Position numbers and translations under genes: made by a program
Shown here: in pieces, positions 20,241-33,628 of the stretch
Numbering within the stretch: the stretch's first letter is position 1
Layout of the letters: every line of letters begins with the position of its first letter
Notes under the pieces: generated by a model
What the model was told of the DNA's origin: nothing
Database searches by the model: none
The model's input: the letters and a program-made list of their open reading frames with translations, nothing else
Origin: Uloborus plumipes
Taxonomy: Eukaryota; Arthropoda; Arachnida; Araneae; Uloboridae
Length of the DNA: 64,000 nt
Direction of reading: 5' to 3'
NCBI GenBank assembly: GCA_038373865.1
Contig: JAXGGA010003038.1
Location: 1 to 64,000 of the forward strand

Positions 20241-23200
20241 GAAACTTTTTCCTGGTCTTTACCACTAAAGTGAATTTTGTACCAAATATTTTATGGTTCA
20301 TGTGGGTGCCTAGTAGTAAAGAATAGTTTCTTAAACCGGAATCAATGCATTTTAAATATGAAATATACATTTGTTACGTGCAATAAAATATTATTCAACA
20401 TTTTTTTCTCAATACTTTGAAATACTTGTTACATGGAAGCCAATTTTTACTGGTAAGTGCGTAAGTGTGAATGGTACATATTTACATGCCCTCAAAATGG
20501 TTAAAACAGAAAGAGAGAGAAGTGCACATAAAACTTTATAAATAAAAAGAAAAAAGTAAGTTAAAAGAGGTGTAAGACTTGAATTGAGTCCTGTACTAAA
20601 ATAATCTTTAAAATGCAAAATGCGGCTGTTGATAAATTATTTATACACAACTTTCAGAAACGCTGATCGCTTCATTTTACTTCCGAATACATGCCGCTTG
20701 AGGCATCAACACAGAAATGACAACTTTCCTAATAGGAGCACGTGTCATTCTTCTTGTCACTTACGATTGTTGGTTGGCAACAGCTGTTTCCATAGGGCTT
20801 AACTAGATGAACAGATGACATGCCTTGTCGTAATGAGATTTGGCGAGCTCTGCTAAAATGCATTACGAAAGACGTGGCGAAACTCGTTACAATGTTTTGG
20901 CATAATTATGCCAAAGTTATCACTTTTAGTTACAAAACAAGTGGACGTAATAAGGTCAAAAATATGTGAACGGATGCTAGGACATGATTAATATTAATCT
21001 ATCGATGCATACAATAAAGTAAGGTGGCCGTTGTGTTTGCTTGTTTGCGGCGTGCGTTCTCTGAGAGTGGTAGAGGCGAGAAGCATGAAATTTAGTATAC
21101 ATATGCAGTTTTTGAAGAGAATGTACATCTCTCCTGCCGATGTATTAATTAATTTTAAAACGTTTGCGGTAAGCTTCTGAGAAAAATATATGTTTAATAC
21201 AGTGTTGATAAAATTTGTTTGCATCATTTTCAAATGCAGCACACTTACTATCTCGACTTAAATGTTACTAATATTAAAAACCACACTTACAGTGTCACAC
21301 ATTAAATGTTTTAGTTAATATTTATAGCTATTCAGCTTATTGAAAATGGACAGTTAAAAGTAAATAAGCTGCTTGCATCAAACCCAAAAGCAACCGCATA
21401 GATATATTAAGCAGTCAAAGGCAAATATGAACTACAAACTAATGAGCTTCAGTTTGTAACTATACACACATCCATTCATTCTCACTTGCAAGTCGTTCAT
21501 AGAAAATTAATTTAAACTGACGATTTAAAAAACTTGCAGTAAGCAAGTACAATTTGTACTGTTCCAGACAAAAACTACACGACCAAACAAAAGCAAATGT
21601 TATAAAATAGTTTATCAAAAGGGATTATTTCTCAACAAATGTCTGTTTTATTCAAAGGAAATTTACGAAACAAGCTGCATTCTGTGTCTTCATCTTTAGA
21701 GTAATTAAATGAAATGTTTTTCAAAAAATTTCAGAGAAATTTTAAAGAATCACTTATCAAGTTTTTTGAAAACCAATCAAAAAATGACATTTTTAATTTT
21801 TTAATCGGAAAAGAACATGTTCACTCGATTTTTGCTGTTTACAAAAAAGAAATAACATGAAGAACTATCTTTTAAACGTATTTTAAATTGTTCAAAATTA
21901 AAATTTTCTTGATTCAACTTTTCTTTTTATACGCAATTATTTCAAAACAATAAATTCCGAATAGTTATTTAGTCACTTTTAACTATTCATTTTTATACAT
22001 ATTTTTGCGACAGCTAAATAATAAAAGTAAAAAACAAAAACATCCATGAGCTCAAAAAAAAAAAAAAATGTTATAAAACTGTACTACCGAACGAAATGAT
22101 CACATCCGAAAATCTAAAAAAATGTTTGCATAGAAATCTCACTAAAAATTGTCAATTTGAGTAAGGGAATTCGGTCGTAAAAAATATTTCCTTGAATCTG
22201 TATTTTTCTAAGTTCATATTAAAAGCATATCGAACAGGTTTTCAAAAAGAATGAACAACACAATATTTTTAATAAATATTTTTTCAGAGGAAAAGCATTC
22301 CGCATTCCTGCAAAATAAGAGCGTTTGATTAATCTTCCGGAAAGCAGCAAAATAAGAAAACGAAACCAGAAAAACTTTCATTTATAAGAAAAAGAAATCC
22401 CATTCTATTGCCACGAACCCCCTTCGAGGAAACTTCTTCCGAAGTAAATGAAGAAGACAGAAGCTATTTAATGATTTCGTGAGAAAAAATCATCAGCAAA
22501 AATTTCACGAATTTAATATATTCCCATCTCACCTTTCGGAATGAAACATGCTGCCATAAAAATTAGAAAATGAATAAAGAAATGCAAATTCTCTATCGTT
22601 CTATTATTACTCGGAAATATGTAGCAAAGAAATCAAAGGCGAAATAACTTCTCAGAAATTCCCGCGGTTTTTTCGTCCGTCATAAATAACACGAAAATAA
22701 AAAGGGGGAAATTTTATCAGGGAAAAAAATACGCGGCGAGGAATGAAGAAAAAAACATGGCGTTCTAAGGGCTATTTAAATGCAAATATCGTTCCCATAA
22801 TGCATCTGGTGTAATTAAAATATTCCCAAAAGTAGAAGGTATAAAAGTTGCATTAACTTTTTTTCCTTTGTCTTGATATATTTGCTTTTATAGTGATTCA
22901 TTCACATTTTTAAACTAAATTATTTAAACGTTATTAAACATATTATTTGTAGTTTGTAAGCACTTGATTCAATAAAATAAAAATAAGCAACATTTCATGA
23001 TAGAAGGCGATTTAAATTCTAAGATTAAACATTGAAAGAAATTTTGAGGGCCCTGCTAAAAAGTGCAGCATTAAATTAATCATGGGGCTAGTTATTGTGT
23101 CGTAGATATTTTAATACTGATAAGGGGAGAGGGATATATTAAAAGTGCACAAGGGAGGAGGGAATAGCGTAGACAGCTCCATTAACATTTTCAGAAAGGA

Positions 23201-25337
23201 TGTTTTGAGATATTTTAATATCTTTTGTATTTTGATTCTTATCATACACACACACTCAGTTAACACACTCTACAGTTAAGTACGGAAAGAAACATATTAG
23301 TTTTCAGAAGCCAACTGAAATGGCATGGGAGCTCCGAATCAGATCTATTTTTTAAACTCTTACTTTAAGAGTGCTGGACATGGAGCCCCCCTCCCTCCCC
23401 TTCCTCCATCGGACTATAAATTATTTTTTTTACAGTTCACATTTTTGCAATATCACGCTGCGGACTTCTTTGAAGTTTTGAAAAATTTGAATTCAAAATA
23501 TAAGTTTCATTTCATTATTATCATAGCAATTTTTGAGCCTGGTCCCCATTGCCGTTGTACTAGCAGCCTCCACCATGTGGAGGCCATTGGGCCCCAAATA
23601 CTCGTATTCATTGAGACGGATTCCCAAACCTAAAAATCAGTCTCTGATGTATGAGCTGCAGTTGCTGGGTTGCTGCAGATGTAGAATGGGTGACGTATTC
23701 ACTTATACGTGCTTAACTTTTACAACTTTTGAAAGTTCTTTTGGTTTGACTCATTCATTTTAAAATTTCTGTATGTTCAAAGGAATTCCATGTAAAAAGA
23801 GAGATTTGAATCTTGAAAAGAGACTTATACTTTTCATAAAACTCTGCATACAGGACAGCATAGACAGGAAATCACAGTTAAAAAATTCTTATTTGGCAAA
23901 TTTCTCTGGCTATTGGCAAAATTTGGAGACAATACTTCAGGCCCGTCTTTTAGGGGGCAGGCCCCCTGACTTTGGGAAATCAATGTATTGGCATATAAGT
24001 GGACGTGGTTTTTGCCACTTTTTGGCAAATTTTACATTGTGTATGCACTCTTTGCCCCCCCCCCCTGGAAAATTTCGAAATGACGTCCCTGCAATACTTC
24101 AACATTTGGATTCTTTATTCTTTTTTTAATTGTTTTAAATGATGCCTAATGGTCCTTTTAGATGGAAAATGTGTGATACGTGGACAGACTCGACTGTGCA
24201 GGCTCGTTTTTCATCATTCAATAAAATTAGAATTTCTCAAGACTTTTCGCCGTTCATAAAGCATAATGGTGAACAAAATACAAATATACAGCAGTTATTT
24301 GTAAGTTTTTTTCAAAGAATATAATCACATTTAGCTAAATATCAATATTCATATTCGCAGCAAATTGCAAATAGCTTTTCTATTGCCGCGTTTAAACCAT
24401 TGAAGTGTATAATATTTTCCGATTACGTTAATCGTTCTTTAGAGTAAATGATTAATTCGCTTCATCCCTATCAGCCAATATTCTTCAAGCAGATCGAACT
24501 TTTTCCCAACAGTTTAGAGATAAAAATGTGGTAGCAATGAATTATTTAAACAAAGAAGATAAAAGGTTTTCATTGTTTATCGGACAAAACACAGGGCCGG
24601 GGGAGGAGGGTGATTGCGAAAAGTTTTCGGCAGGCTCATATTTCAAAAGCTCTCGCGAGGGGAAATCGATATTATACATTCACTAATCAATATTGGTAAA
24701 CTCCGGAAACGGTGCTCCCAGCAAAAATCGAGTCGTTCCGAGATTAGTTTGGTAATTTCCGTTACTCGATAAGTACCGGGCAGATTCAGGAGGATTAGAG
24801 TGACTAAAACTGTTCTCGTGCATGCCGTGATTTAAAAAAAAAATTGAATTGAATATTTTTTAATAATTATATTTTAAATTATGTATTTAAAACAAGCATA
24901 AATGATCCTAGTATATGATGTACCTATTTGCGAGGAAGTTTGCCTGCTCTTTAGCCTTATGCTTGGAAATCAATTAAGCATTAACTAGATTTTAATGCAT
25001 TTGGTATTACTTGTATCAGGAAATTGTTTATTGAATAAAAAAAAACACAGAAACGAAGTTTTTCAAAACAATCAAGAGTTTTTTTCACCAAATAGCTACG
25101 AAACCGATGAAAAAACCATATATTTGCTAACAAAAATATATTTTATAAATAAATAAATAAATAAATACTTTTTTTCAAATTTCATTAATATTTTGACTTA
25201 AATAAGTTTCTGGAATTTTCATGACAATGCTAAGAGTACTCCAGATAAAAAAAGCTCTTGTGTATAGATTTTTTTTTTTTTTTTTTGCATTATAACTATT
25301 ACACGAGTAGATACACTATTCTCAATATACGAATTTC

Positions 25338-25338
25338 G

Positions 25339-25373
<35 letters not shown>
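25338..25373. repeat. (TC)n microsatellite
   Basis: A TC dinucleotide tract. The Glu/Arg-repeat open frame on the minus strand is an artefact of it. Confidence 0.9.
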
Positions 25374-25377
<4 letters not shown>

Positions 25378-25954
25378 AACTGAGTGCGTTTGAGATCTTT
25401 TTCCAATGTATAAGCAGCTTTTCTTGCAAAATAGGAACAACAAATATTACAACTCAACTTCAGGCCTACAGACAATTGGAAAAATCACAATCGTTTTAGC
25501 TCCATACATGCTGTCTGACCACATTTGCCATGGAATAGGCAAGTTGCCAATTAAGACGATTCTATATGCATGAAGGGAAAAGAAAAAAAAAAAAAAACCC
25601 ATGCTCGTGTTCGGTTAAGGTAATTCTGCTTCATTTATATTTTGAAGCTAGCACACATCTGCAAAGTCAAACTAACATACCTAAAGACTAAAGAAAGTCC
25701 CCCCCCCCCCGTTAATTGGATAATCGATTTTTCATATCATCAGTGATCAAACAGTACTTACTCATGAGTGCCTTAGTACAATTTTTTTTTTATAATAATA
25801 ACCATTTTAGCCAATATTCTTTCGTATAGTTAGCTTGTTCTGCAAGAGCACATTTTTAAAATAGCACCGAAAACACGTAATGAAGCAGCAAACCTCAAAA
25901 AGCATATTATCATTTCGATGAACTTTTTTAGTGAACAATCTTGAACTTTCTTAC

Positions 25955-26119
25955 CTCTACACATGCCTCCAGTGCAATTGCTGGTGGCCAGATCTTTCCC
26001 AATACAATAACGTCCTCCGTTACTTGGTGGTGGATTGCTGCAAGTTCGCCTCCTGTGATGCTTGCAATCGGGACTGCAAGTCGACCACGAAGACCAAGAC
26101 GTCCAACGGCCATCTTCAG
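25955..26119 (-). CDS. unc5: unc5 exon: second thrombospondin type 1 repeat
   Basis: This 165-nt phase 1-1 exon encodes residues 152-206. It contains EDGRWTSWSSWSTC, again with WxxWxxW. It continues PDCKHHRRRTC, where UNC5 second TSP1 repeats carry a basic stretch, then PSNGGRYC and SNCTGGMC. The NCT triplet is a possible glycosylation site. The acceptor is TTTATAG and the donor G|GTAAGA. Two overlapping plus-strand open frames here (25931-26150) are shadows of this exon. A complete DD36E transposon begins about 700 bp upstream in transcript terms (26825-28042). Confidence 0.96.
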
Positions 26120-26896
26120 CTATAAAATACAATGGGAAAACTTCGGTTAACTATCTCTCCATATATGTTTAAAAAGAAAAAAAAGTAACATTACACAGTC
26201 TACTGGGGGGTGACAATTGTTCTACAGAATGCCATCAAGGTGGGGTCATGACCCAGACTACCCCGTTGAAATGTTTAGGAGCGAAGGGTTGTGGGCGAAG
26301 GGGTGTTTTTCTTTTTGACTGGGCTCTCGTCCTTCGGGGGGTGAGAAGCGAGTTTCATATTATTTGTGGGGATTGGGTTCCATTTGTTCTTGAGAGGGAT
26401 GGGTTTTAATTTTGCTTTCCTAAACTCAGCATTTTTCCCCAATCCTTAGTGATTTGTTTAACTAATACGTCTTAATCATCATCTAGAATCAAATTTCTTC
26501 CCTCCAAGTTTAATAGGTAGTATTGCCAATTAAAGTACGGATAATGTTTTTAATCATCAAAGCTAACTAAAGATTTTTCTTTCAACGCAATACACTATAT
26601 TTTCAAGTAATAATGAATTTTAAATATTAGTTTAATCTATTAGGTTTTCGAAAAACAAGGCTTAAAAGATCACGAAAATACACGATAACCTTTCAATGAT
26701 ATATTATATACTAGGAACGTCCTGTCAAGAGAGAATAAGTTTGCAATAAAGCCGATATCCCGCAAAATCCTTAAAAAATGGTTGATTTATAACGTTTGAT
26801 ATCAACAGAATTGATTCTGACATACACTGAAGTGACAAAAGTCATGGGATAGCAATATGCAAATTTTCAGATGGCAGTAGCATCGCATAGAACAGG

Positions 26897-26902
26897 TATA
26901 AA
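26897..26902 (+). promoter_or_regulatory. possible TATA box of the transposon
   Basis: TATAAA lies 66 bases before the transposase ATG within the element's short 5' region, at a sensible distance for a self-contained promoter with a start site near 26930. Only position and sequence support it. Confidence 0.4.
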
Positions 26903-26967
26903 TGCGCAGTGCTTTTACAGAGCTTTCATTTCTGTTCAAGTTATTCATGTGAAGAGGTTTTAACGTG

Positions 26968-28011
26968 ATGATGACCGCACGACGTGAATTAACAGACTTT
27001 GAACGCGGAATGTTAGTTGGAGCTAGACGCATGGGTCATGCCATTTCGGAAATCGTTAGAGAATTCAACATTCCCAGATCCACTGTGTCAAGAGTGTGCC
27101 GAGAGTATGAAATTTCAGGCATAACATCCCACCATGGACAGCGCAGTGGTCGACCGCCTGCACTTAAAGATCGAGACCGGCGACGTCTGCAAAGAGTCGT
27201 AAATTCTAACAGACAAGCAACACTGCGTCAAATCACCGTAGAAATCAATGTGGGACGTACAATGGACGTGTCTGCTAGAACTGTGCGGAGAAATTTGGAT
27301 TTCTTGGGCTATTCCAGCAGAAGACCGACTCGAGTGCCTTTACTGACAGAACGACATCGCTTGCAGCGACTCTCGTGGGCACGTGAGCATATCGGTTGGT
27401 CCCTAGATGAATGGAAAACCGTGGCCTGGTCCGATGAGTCACGATTTCAGCTGGTAAGAGCCGATGGTAGGGTTCGAGTGTGGCGCAGACCCCACGAAGC
27501 CATGAACCCAAACTGTCAGCAAGGCACTGTTCAAGCTGGTGGTGGCTCCGTAATGGTGTGGGCTGTTTTTTCATGGCATGGACTTGGTCCTCTAGTGCGA
27601 CTGGACCGAACATTGACTGGAAATGCTTATGTGCAGCTACTTGGAGATCACTTGCAGCCATTCATGGACTTCATGTACCCAAACAACGATGGGATTTTTA
27701 TGGATGACAATGCGCCATGTCACCGGGCCACAACTGTTCGCAATTGGTTTGAAGAAAATTCTGGACAATTCCAACGAATGATTTGGCCACCTAGATCGCC
27801 CGACATGAATCCCATTGAGCATTTATGGGACACCATCGAGAGGTCTGTTCGTGCCCAAAATCCTGCCCCATCAACGCTTTCACAATTATGGACGTCTATC
27901 GAGACAGCATGGCTCAATATTCCTGCAGAAGACTTCCAACGACTTGTTGAGTCCATGCCACGTCGAGTTGTTGCACTTCGCCGGGCAAAAGGAGGGCCGA
28001 CACGATATTAA
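26968..28011 (+). CDS. Tc1/mariner transposase, DD36E
   Basis: A 347-residue transposase catalysing cut-and-paste transposition at TA sites. The N-terminus has a paired-like DNA-binding region with two helix-turn-helix units (FERGMLVGARRMGHAISEIV..IPRSTVSRV and RRRLQRVVNSNRQATLRQI..SARTVRRNL) joined by a GRPP element. The catalytic triad is D156 (WSDESRF), D247 (MDDNAPCH) and E284 (SPDMNPIEHLW). Thirty-six residues separate D247 and E284, whereas classical Tc1 has 34. DD36E spacing is that of the published Incomer family of Tc1/mariner elements; membership here is inferred from spacing. I chose the ATG at 26968: an upstream in-frame GTG at 26965 is not a plausible eukaryotic start. Full length (typical 340-350 residues), with no stops or frameshifts, so it may be active. 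Confidence 0.95.
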   Translation: MMTARRELTDFERGMLVGARRMGHAISEIVREFNIPRSTVSRVCREYEISGITSHHGQRSGRPPALKDRDRRRLQRVVNSNRQATLRQITVEINVGRTMDVSARTVRRNLDFLGYSSRRPTRVPLLTERHRLQRLSWAREHIGWSLDEWKTVAWSDESRFQLVRADGRVRVWRRPHEAMNPNCQQGTVQAGGGSVMVWAVFSWHGLGPLVRLDRTLTGNAYVQLLGDHLQPFMDFMYPNNDGIFMDDNAPCHRATTVRNWFEENSGQFQRMIWPPRSPDMNPIEHLWDTIERSVRAQNPAPSTLSQLWTSIETAWLNIPAEDFQRLVESMPRRVVALRRAKGGPTRY

Positions 28012-28804
28012 GAGGTATCCCATGACTTTTGTCACTTCAGTGTAAACTCTCTTCCCAGAAAAAACGTACTCAGCTTAAATCTCAAAGCTTTAAAACTTTT
28101 CTCCAATCTAGCCATTTATGCCATAAATATTTCAACTCCCCTTCATCAATCTTCGCTAAATTATCGAGGGCAGAAAATCGAAAGAGCAAGACGTCAGACC
28201 AATATTTTTAATGTCATTGATCCAGAAAAGAAAATACGGACCATCTTTCTTTATTCCGCTCCTTTTTTTTAATCATAAATTCTCGATTAATCTACCGATC
28301 TTTGGGAGGCTTAAGGAACTGTTTACTTATAAAAATGATGTAATGCAGCCCCTTGTATTGATTACTTAATTTTGCTCCAAAGAACGGTTGGTGTTCTGAT
28401 TTTGGTAGCAAAAACTTATCTTTTTTTTTTTAACTTGACCTTTAAAACATTGATTTCAAATTCATAATTTAGTTTTGAGTTTTAATTTGCATCAAAATAT
28501 ATCCCACGAGCTTTTGGTACACAAGTTTGAATGTTTATATTATAAATGTTTTTTTTTTTAGGATCTCTTATTAACATTAACTAAAATCACACAAAAATGC
28601 GGACGCAGAAAAAACAAGCCACAAAGCCGGTTTCCAAATGCTATGTTTTTCGATTCATAAAAGTAACCATATCCTCTATTAAAGTATCGTGTGCGAAAAT
28701 ATTAAGTATATACAATTAATTTTTTGAGATTTTTTCGCATGAATTTTAAGCTGGGATGTTTATACATTATTGCTACAATTCAAACATTCTAAGCAAGGCT
28801 GCAG

Positions 28805-29155
28805 AGGTGGGGAGAAAATGACTGATTTTCACTTCGACTCTTGCTCGAGGAGTTTCAGACCCTTCGACTTCGACTTTAAATCCGACCCTCGGAGTTTTAG
28901 AGTCTTCGGCTTTAACTTCAACTCTGACTTTTTCACCCCAAAATCAGTCCGACTCTGACTCCTCGACTCTGACTGTGACTCGCAGCTCTGGCAGAATTTT
29001 GGACTCAAAGAGAAAATGACAGACTCTGACTCTTAAAAAATGAGTCTCTGACTCCTAGAAAATGACAGACACTGACTCTTAGAGCTTTAAAGCCTTTGAT
29101 TCATGTCTTTGATTCTTTTACCCCAAAATTAGTCCAACTCCGACTCTACAGCTCT
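28805..29155. repeat. degenerate (GACTCT/GACTCC)n tandem array
   Basis: The words GACTCT, GACTCC, GACTTC and CGACTC recur many times, with the phrase TTTCACCCCAAAATCAGTCC appearing twice in variant form. This looks like a decayed hexamer array. Open frames within it are not coding. Confidence 0.6.
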
Positions 29156-32100
29156 ACTACCCTGAAAAGCAAGCGCTATTTGACACTGGTAACAAAGTTT
29201 GGGGATTCATAGAATGTATCAAATACAGTTGTATGCATTTGAGAAAAAGTCACTCATCAAAAACAAAGCCTAAGAAGGTAAACTAAACAACAAAGCAGCA
29301 AGACCGTTTCCAAATAAAAGAATTTCTTGTAGCGTCGAAACAGAAGTGTGCGTTATTTTCGTCAAAATTTATACCGCATTAAAATGTCGACTACTCTTAA
29401 CGAAAAAGTAAGTATTTTTCAGTAACAGATGCCGTTTTGACAGATGCCGTTTGACGCAAAATTTTCCAACTCATTTTGAAGCTCGTCTTTTCCTCAACCT
29501 CCACATATAAATAGATATTTCACTAGGGATACTTTACTGATGCGATCGATAGATATTTCACTGCCGCAAATGAATCAGGGTATGGTTCAATGATGCGAGT
29601 GAATATTTCGCTTGATCTTGACTCGCGACATGTTTTGGCGAATCATATCATCTCATCTGAAGCGAATTGAACTAATATTTTCTTATATTTTGTATGTAAG
29701 CTCAAATTTATTGGGGGCTGAAAGTTAAAGATTATTTGCCATAGCAAAAGTACTTGATTCGTATGATTTGTTTTCTTTGGCACAAATGTTTTTTTTTTTT
29801 TCTGTTCATTTATTTATTTATCTGTTTATTTTGTACTTACTTATTTAAATTTTTCAGAAAAGTCTCCAATTCCATTATTAAAATTTTTAACTTTTTTATC
29901 TGGCTCCCTACTAATTATTTTATAGTATGTGTTTCAAAAAAAAAGCAAATACTGGTCCAAAAATTTCCTTTTTGCAACAAAGTAATTGTCAGAAAATACG
30001 TAATTAATGCACACTTATTTTTAGAGGCTGCTTCGGGGTTTCAGGGAATTCCACTTGCAAAATTCTGAGCTTTGGATGTGAAGTTACTTTTTGCACTGAA
30101 AAAAAGGGGCTCCTTGCAACTCCTAAGCAAGTGTTTGCAACTTCTTAAAATATTTATGCATTAATTTCGTTGTTTCTTTCGGTTAAATGATGGATCCTTC
30201 CACAGAAAATCAGAAATTTTGTCCTGCATATGTGGTAGTTCTATGTCTTATTTCAAAAGTTTTAGCTAAAACATGTAACAAACAAACATGTTTTGACTAA
30301 GAAATCAAACGTACATGTATCACATGTATGATTTCTTCTGCAAAAAAAAGGCTTCTTTTTTATCTTGAAATGAAGAATGGAGTTCATATGCAAGCCAACA
30401 TGTCTGCATTTCCTGCTGCAATTTTTTCAAAAAGGAATATAAGCATTGAACTTTATACGAGCTAAGAATTGCAAAAACGCATTTCTAAAAGAAAAACAAT
30501 TTATTAATAATTTTTATTCTGAATTTAAAAAAAAATAGAATGAAAAAGAAAGAATGAAGCTTTTCTATTTCATGTGTGCCCATAATGTAACATTTTTGTT
30601 TCTTCGTTTTTTCCTAGGGATAACGTTTTTTATTTTAATTAAAGCCGTTAAGTTTTTACTTAACTTTTTAATTACATATTTTTATTAGATACGCTAATTA
30701 AGGTTTGTGCAAATGAAAAATTTAGCAATTTTTTTGTTCGTGCTCAAGTATCAGATCTTCTGAGAAACTAGAGTTAAAGGAAATTGAAAAGAAAATACTT
30801 TTTATCCTCACTTTTGTTAATTATTTTTCTAGATTTGAATGAATCAGACGTAGCAAGAACTTTTTAAATTACTGCTATGATTTGAGATTTTTTTTTTCCT
30901 TTTAATATATTTTTAGACAAATATAAATGATTTACTTCATGCGGTAATAACAATTTTAACTTTTGTACAAATATTTAGAGATTTTTATTTGCATAAAATT
31001 TTCGAAATAATTACATAAATAAATTAGAGGTATACACTAGCCAATTAACGTTCCAATAAATCTGAAATTTTCGTAACAAGGATTGATATGCAAAAAATTG
31101 TTGGTCTACTTTCATTGAGGCTTCGTTTTTTCTTTTCTTTTCTTTTCTTTCTTTTTTTTTTTTTTGCAAAGAGGAAGGATAAAATATGCTATACAAGACG
31201 TAAACAATCCTTGCATACGAAAGCAGAACGAAAATTCAAACACGCTTATTGATAGCAGGAATAAACTACGAAGTGTATCAATGTAACGGAAGAGCATTAC
31301 ACCCTAGCTGTCGATCTAACCTTCTCATTGCACCCAAACAAGCTTCTCCTAAATCCCGAAGCAAGAAAACTTCAGGACACGGCTGCTAATGACAGCTCAT
31401 TTTGTCTTGGTATTTTGCTTCGCGACATCGAACAATCCTTTAACCATCCCTTGAAGAGTGCCCAGCACCGATCGGTGCAGACGACTCATCGATTCTAATC
31501 ATGGCCTCATAAAAATGGATGGAACGATCGTCGAACATGACGTTCCAATGACTTCATGTCACATCCAAGAGACACGCAAACCTCTTTCGCGAGTGGTTAT
31601 AAATTAATTAAACTCAGCAGGATGGGGTATTTTGCTGCCTTCTTTATGGCGTTTTACCCTTTGGATGTTAAATCTAGCGGTAGATCACGTGGGGGAAGTA
31701 ATGAGATTTCTCCCGGGAACGGATTAATTGCTCGTGTTTACGTGGGAGAATTAATTAGTTGCTGCTTAGTTACAAAAAATGGGGATGCATCCACAATTGA
31801 ACTAAATATTTTTACAATTGTTAAAGACTTAAGAGTTTTTTTTTTTAATTTTTAAACATTTTCTTGTGTTCAAGGAAGTACACACATTTATTTAAAGAGA
31901 AACTTTTGTTTTCTTGATTTCTATAAAGCAATTTTTTATTTATTTATTGTTGTGTTGAAGAAAAATAATAGCAGAACTGAATAATTTTAACCAATTTGAT
32001 TTGCAATTAAACTATAGTATAAGAACTGATAAAAACATACATTTTATCTTAATGTATTTCTGTATAACAACGAAATTACTTCTACTTCATGAACTATAAA

Positions 32101-33218
32101 TTTAAATGACTTTGTAATTGTTTTAAAATTATTGGAGCATTACTGTATTGCTTAGTATCTTGTAAATTACTTGTATATTTATTTTATTCTTTTAATGGAA
32201 AATTCAATACATTTGTCCTATTCTTTGGAAGCTTACGTATAATACGTAAATTTAGAAGTCGAATACCTTCGTATATGCGCGATGTACGATTTACAACTGT
32301 CGGCAAACCTTTTAATAGCTCTTTTCTACTTTTTTCCGTTTGGTATTTTTTATAAATAAATCTTCATTCACCCTGTATCACTAAGAAAACAAAGCTTTTA
32401 CACACTGTTGCTCATATTAATGATCTGTCTGCACATATAAAGGTGTTTGACTCCTACTGATTGACAAATAAGTGCTGCATATTGTTTGATTTTGGGATGC
32501 AATCCAAACAAATCTGGCAGCCAACATCCATACAAAGTAACAAAATTCAAACGAGACCGAGCAGATGCAAAACTAAGAGAACAATAACTCAAAAAGGACA
32601 AGACAAAAAGAGGTGCTATCGCCAGGAGGTCCTGGCATCCCGGTATAATTTGACACTGTCTCCGTTATTCAAGGAGCTTCTGTCTAGACCACGAGAAGTC
32701 AAAGAACGGGTTCGAATTCAAATGATATTGGTTCTGCAAAAATTTTAAGAAATTCAAAAAGACCGTAAACGTAGCAGCTCGATGCGAAGCTAGAAAATCG
32801 AATTGCTTAATTTGCCACTAACTATTTAGTGAGAGGGAAACGGACATTATTTTATGTTGAACTGCGTGCTTTGATTCAGTACATGATTGGTTGTGCAAAG
32901 AGTATAATACTAATTGTTGCGAATTGATAATGTCCAATAAGTTGGACAATTTTCATATTTTGAAAAATAAAAACTAACAAGCTGTGAATATTAACCTATG
33001 CACTTCGACTAAGAGTTACAGACCTTATACTATGTTTTAAGCTGCTGAAATAAGTAGACAATATGCAGACATACAGATATAGAAAATTCCTATTTAGTAA
33101 AAGTATAATATCCTCAGAAGGTGTTCCATTCATTAAAACACTGCATTGCAAGTGGTGTTTTGATACGATGTTAACTACATAAATATTCCAAACTGATGCT
33201 TTCAATAGCTTAATATTA

Positions 33219-33628
33219 CACTACAAAAAAATAACTGTTGTTTTTACAGTATAAAACTGGCAGCCGAGGTTCCAATTTAAAACTGTAAAATGGACAGTAA
33301 TAAACTGCAAAAATAGCAATTTTGCAGCTCCTTACTGCAAAGTTAGCAATTTTACAGTTTATTGCCGTAAAATTTAGCTGTATTATACTGTAGAAACAAC
33401 AGTATAATACTAGCAGCAGAGTTTTCAGTTTAAAACTGTAAAATGCACGGTAATAAACTAAAATTAGCAATTTTACTGTTCATTACTGTAAAATTAGCAA
33501 GTTTACTGTTCATTACTGTAAAACTAGCAATTTTACAGTTTATTACTATAAAATTAGCCACTTTTACAGTTTATTACTTTAAAATTAGCTGCATTATACT
33601 GTGAAAACAACATTAATTTTTTACAGTG
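33219..33628. mobile_element. palindrome-array MITE, copy 3 (best preserved)
   Basis: A 410-bp element flanked by TA (33217-33218 and 33629-33630). The termini are inverted: left CACTACAAAAAAATAACTGT, right the complement of CACTGTAAAAAATTAATGTT. Inside, the unit ACTGTAAAATTAGCAATTTT and its complement ACAGTTTATT alternate about eight times, so the whole sequence is a chain of small palindromes. CTGGCAGCCGAGGTTCC marks the left side. There is no coding frame. Two related copies lie at 7264-7611 and 20052-20240. Confidence 0.7.

Larger units (their letters stand above)
19355..25954 (-). other. unc5 intron between second TSP1 and 54-nt exon
   Basis: A 6,600-bp phase 1 intron. It contains a C run at 19433-19446, a MITE copy at about 20052-20240, an A run near 22060, C runs near 24055 and 25699, and a (TC)n tract at about 25338-25373. 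The stretch 22280-22830 has less AT-monotony than its surroundings. The stretch 23530-23700 is GC-balanced with short open frames that lack support. No genes were seen. Confidence 0.7.
26825..28042 (+). mobile_element. intact Tc1/mariner element, DD36E type
   Basis: A 1,218-bp element with perfect 27-bp terminal inverted repeats (26825-26851 and 28016-28042, reading CACTGAAGTGACAAAAGTCA inward). It is flanked by TA on both sides (26823-26824 and 28043-28044), the target duplication of Tc1/mariner elements. It carries one uninterrupted transposase frame. Perfect TIRs and an intact frame point to a recent insertion. It lies antisense to unc5 in the intron between the two TSP1 exons, about 700 bp from the second TSP1 exon. 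Confidence 0.95.

Noticed and set aside
25219..25443. Arg/Glu-repeat protein
   Set aside because: Produced by translating a (TC)n microsatellite.
27275..27956. Minus-strand and alternate-frame open frames in the transposon
   Set aside because: Shadows of the intact transposase frame.
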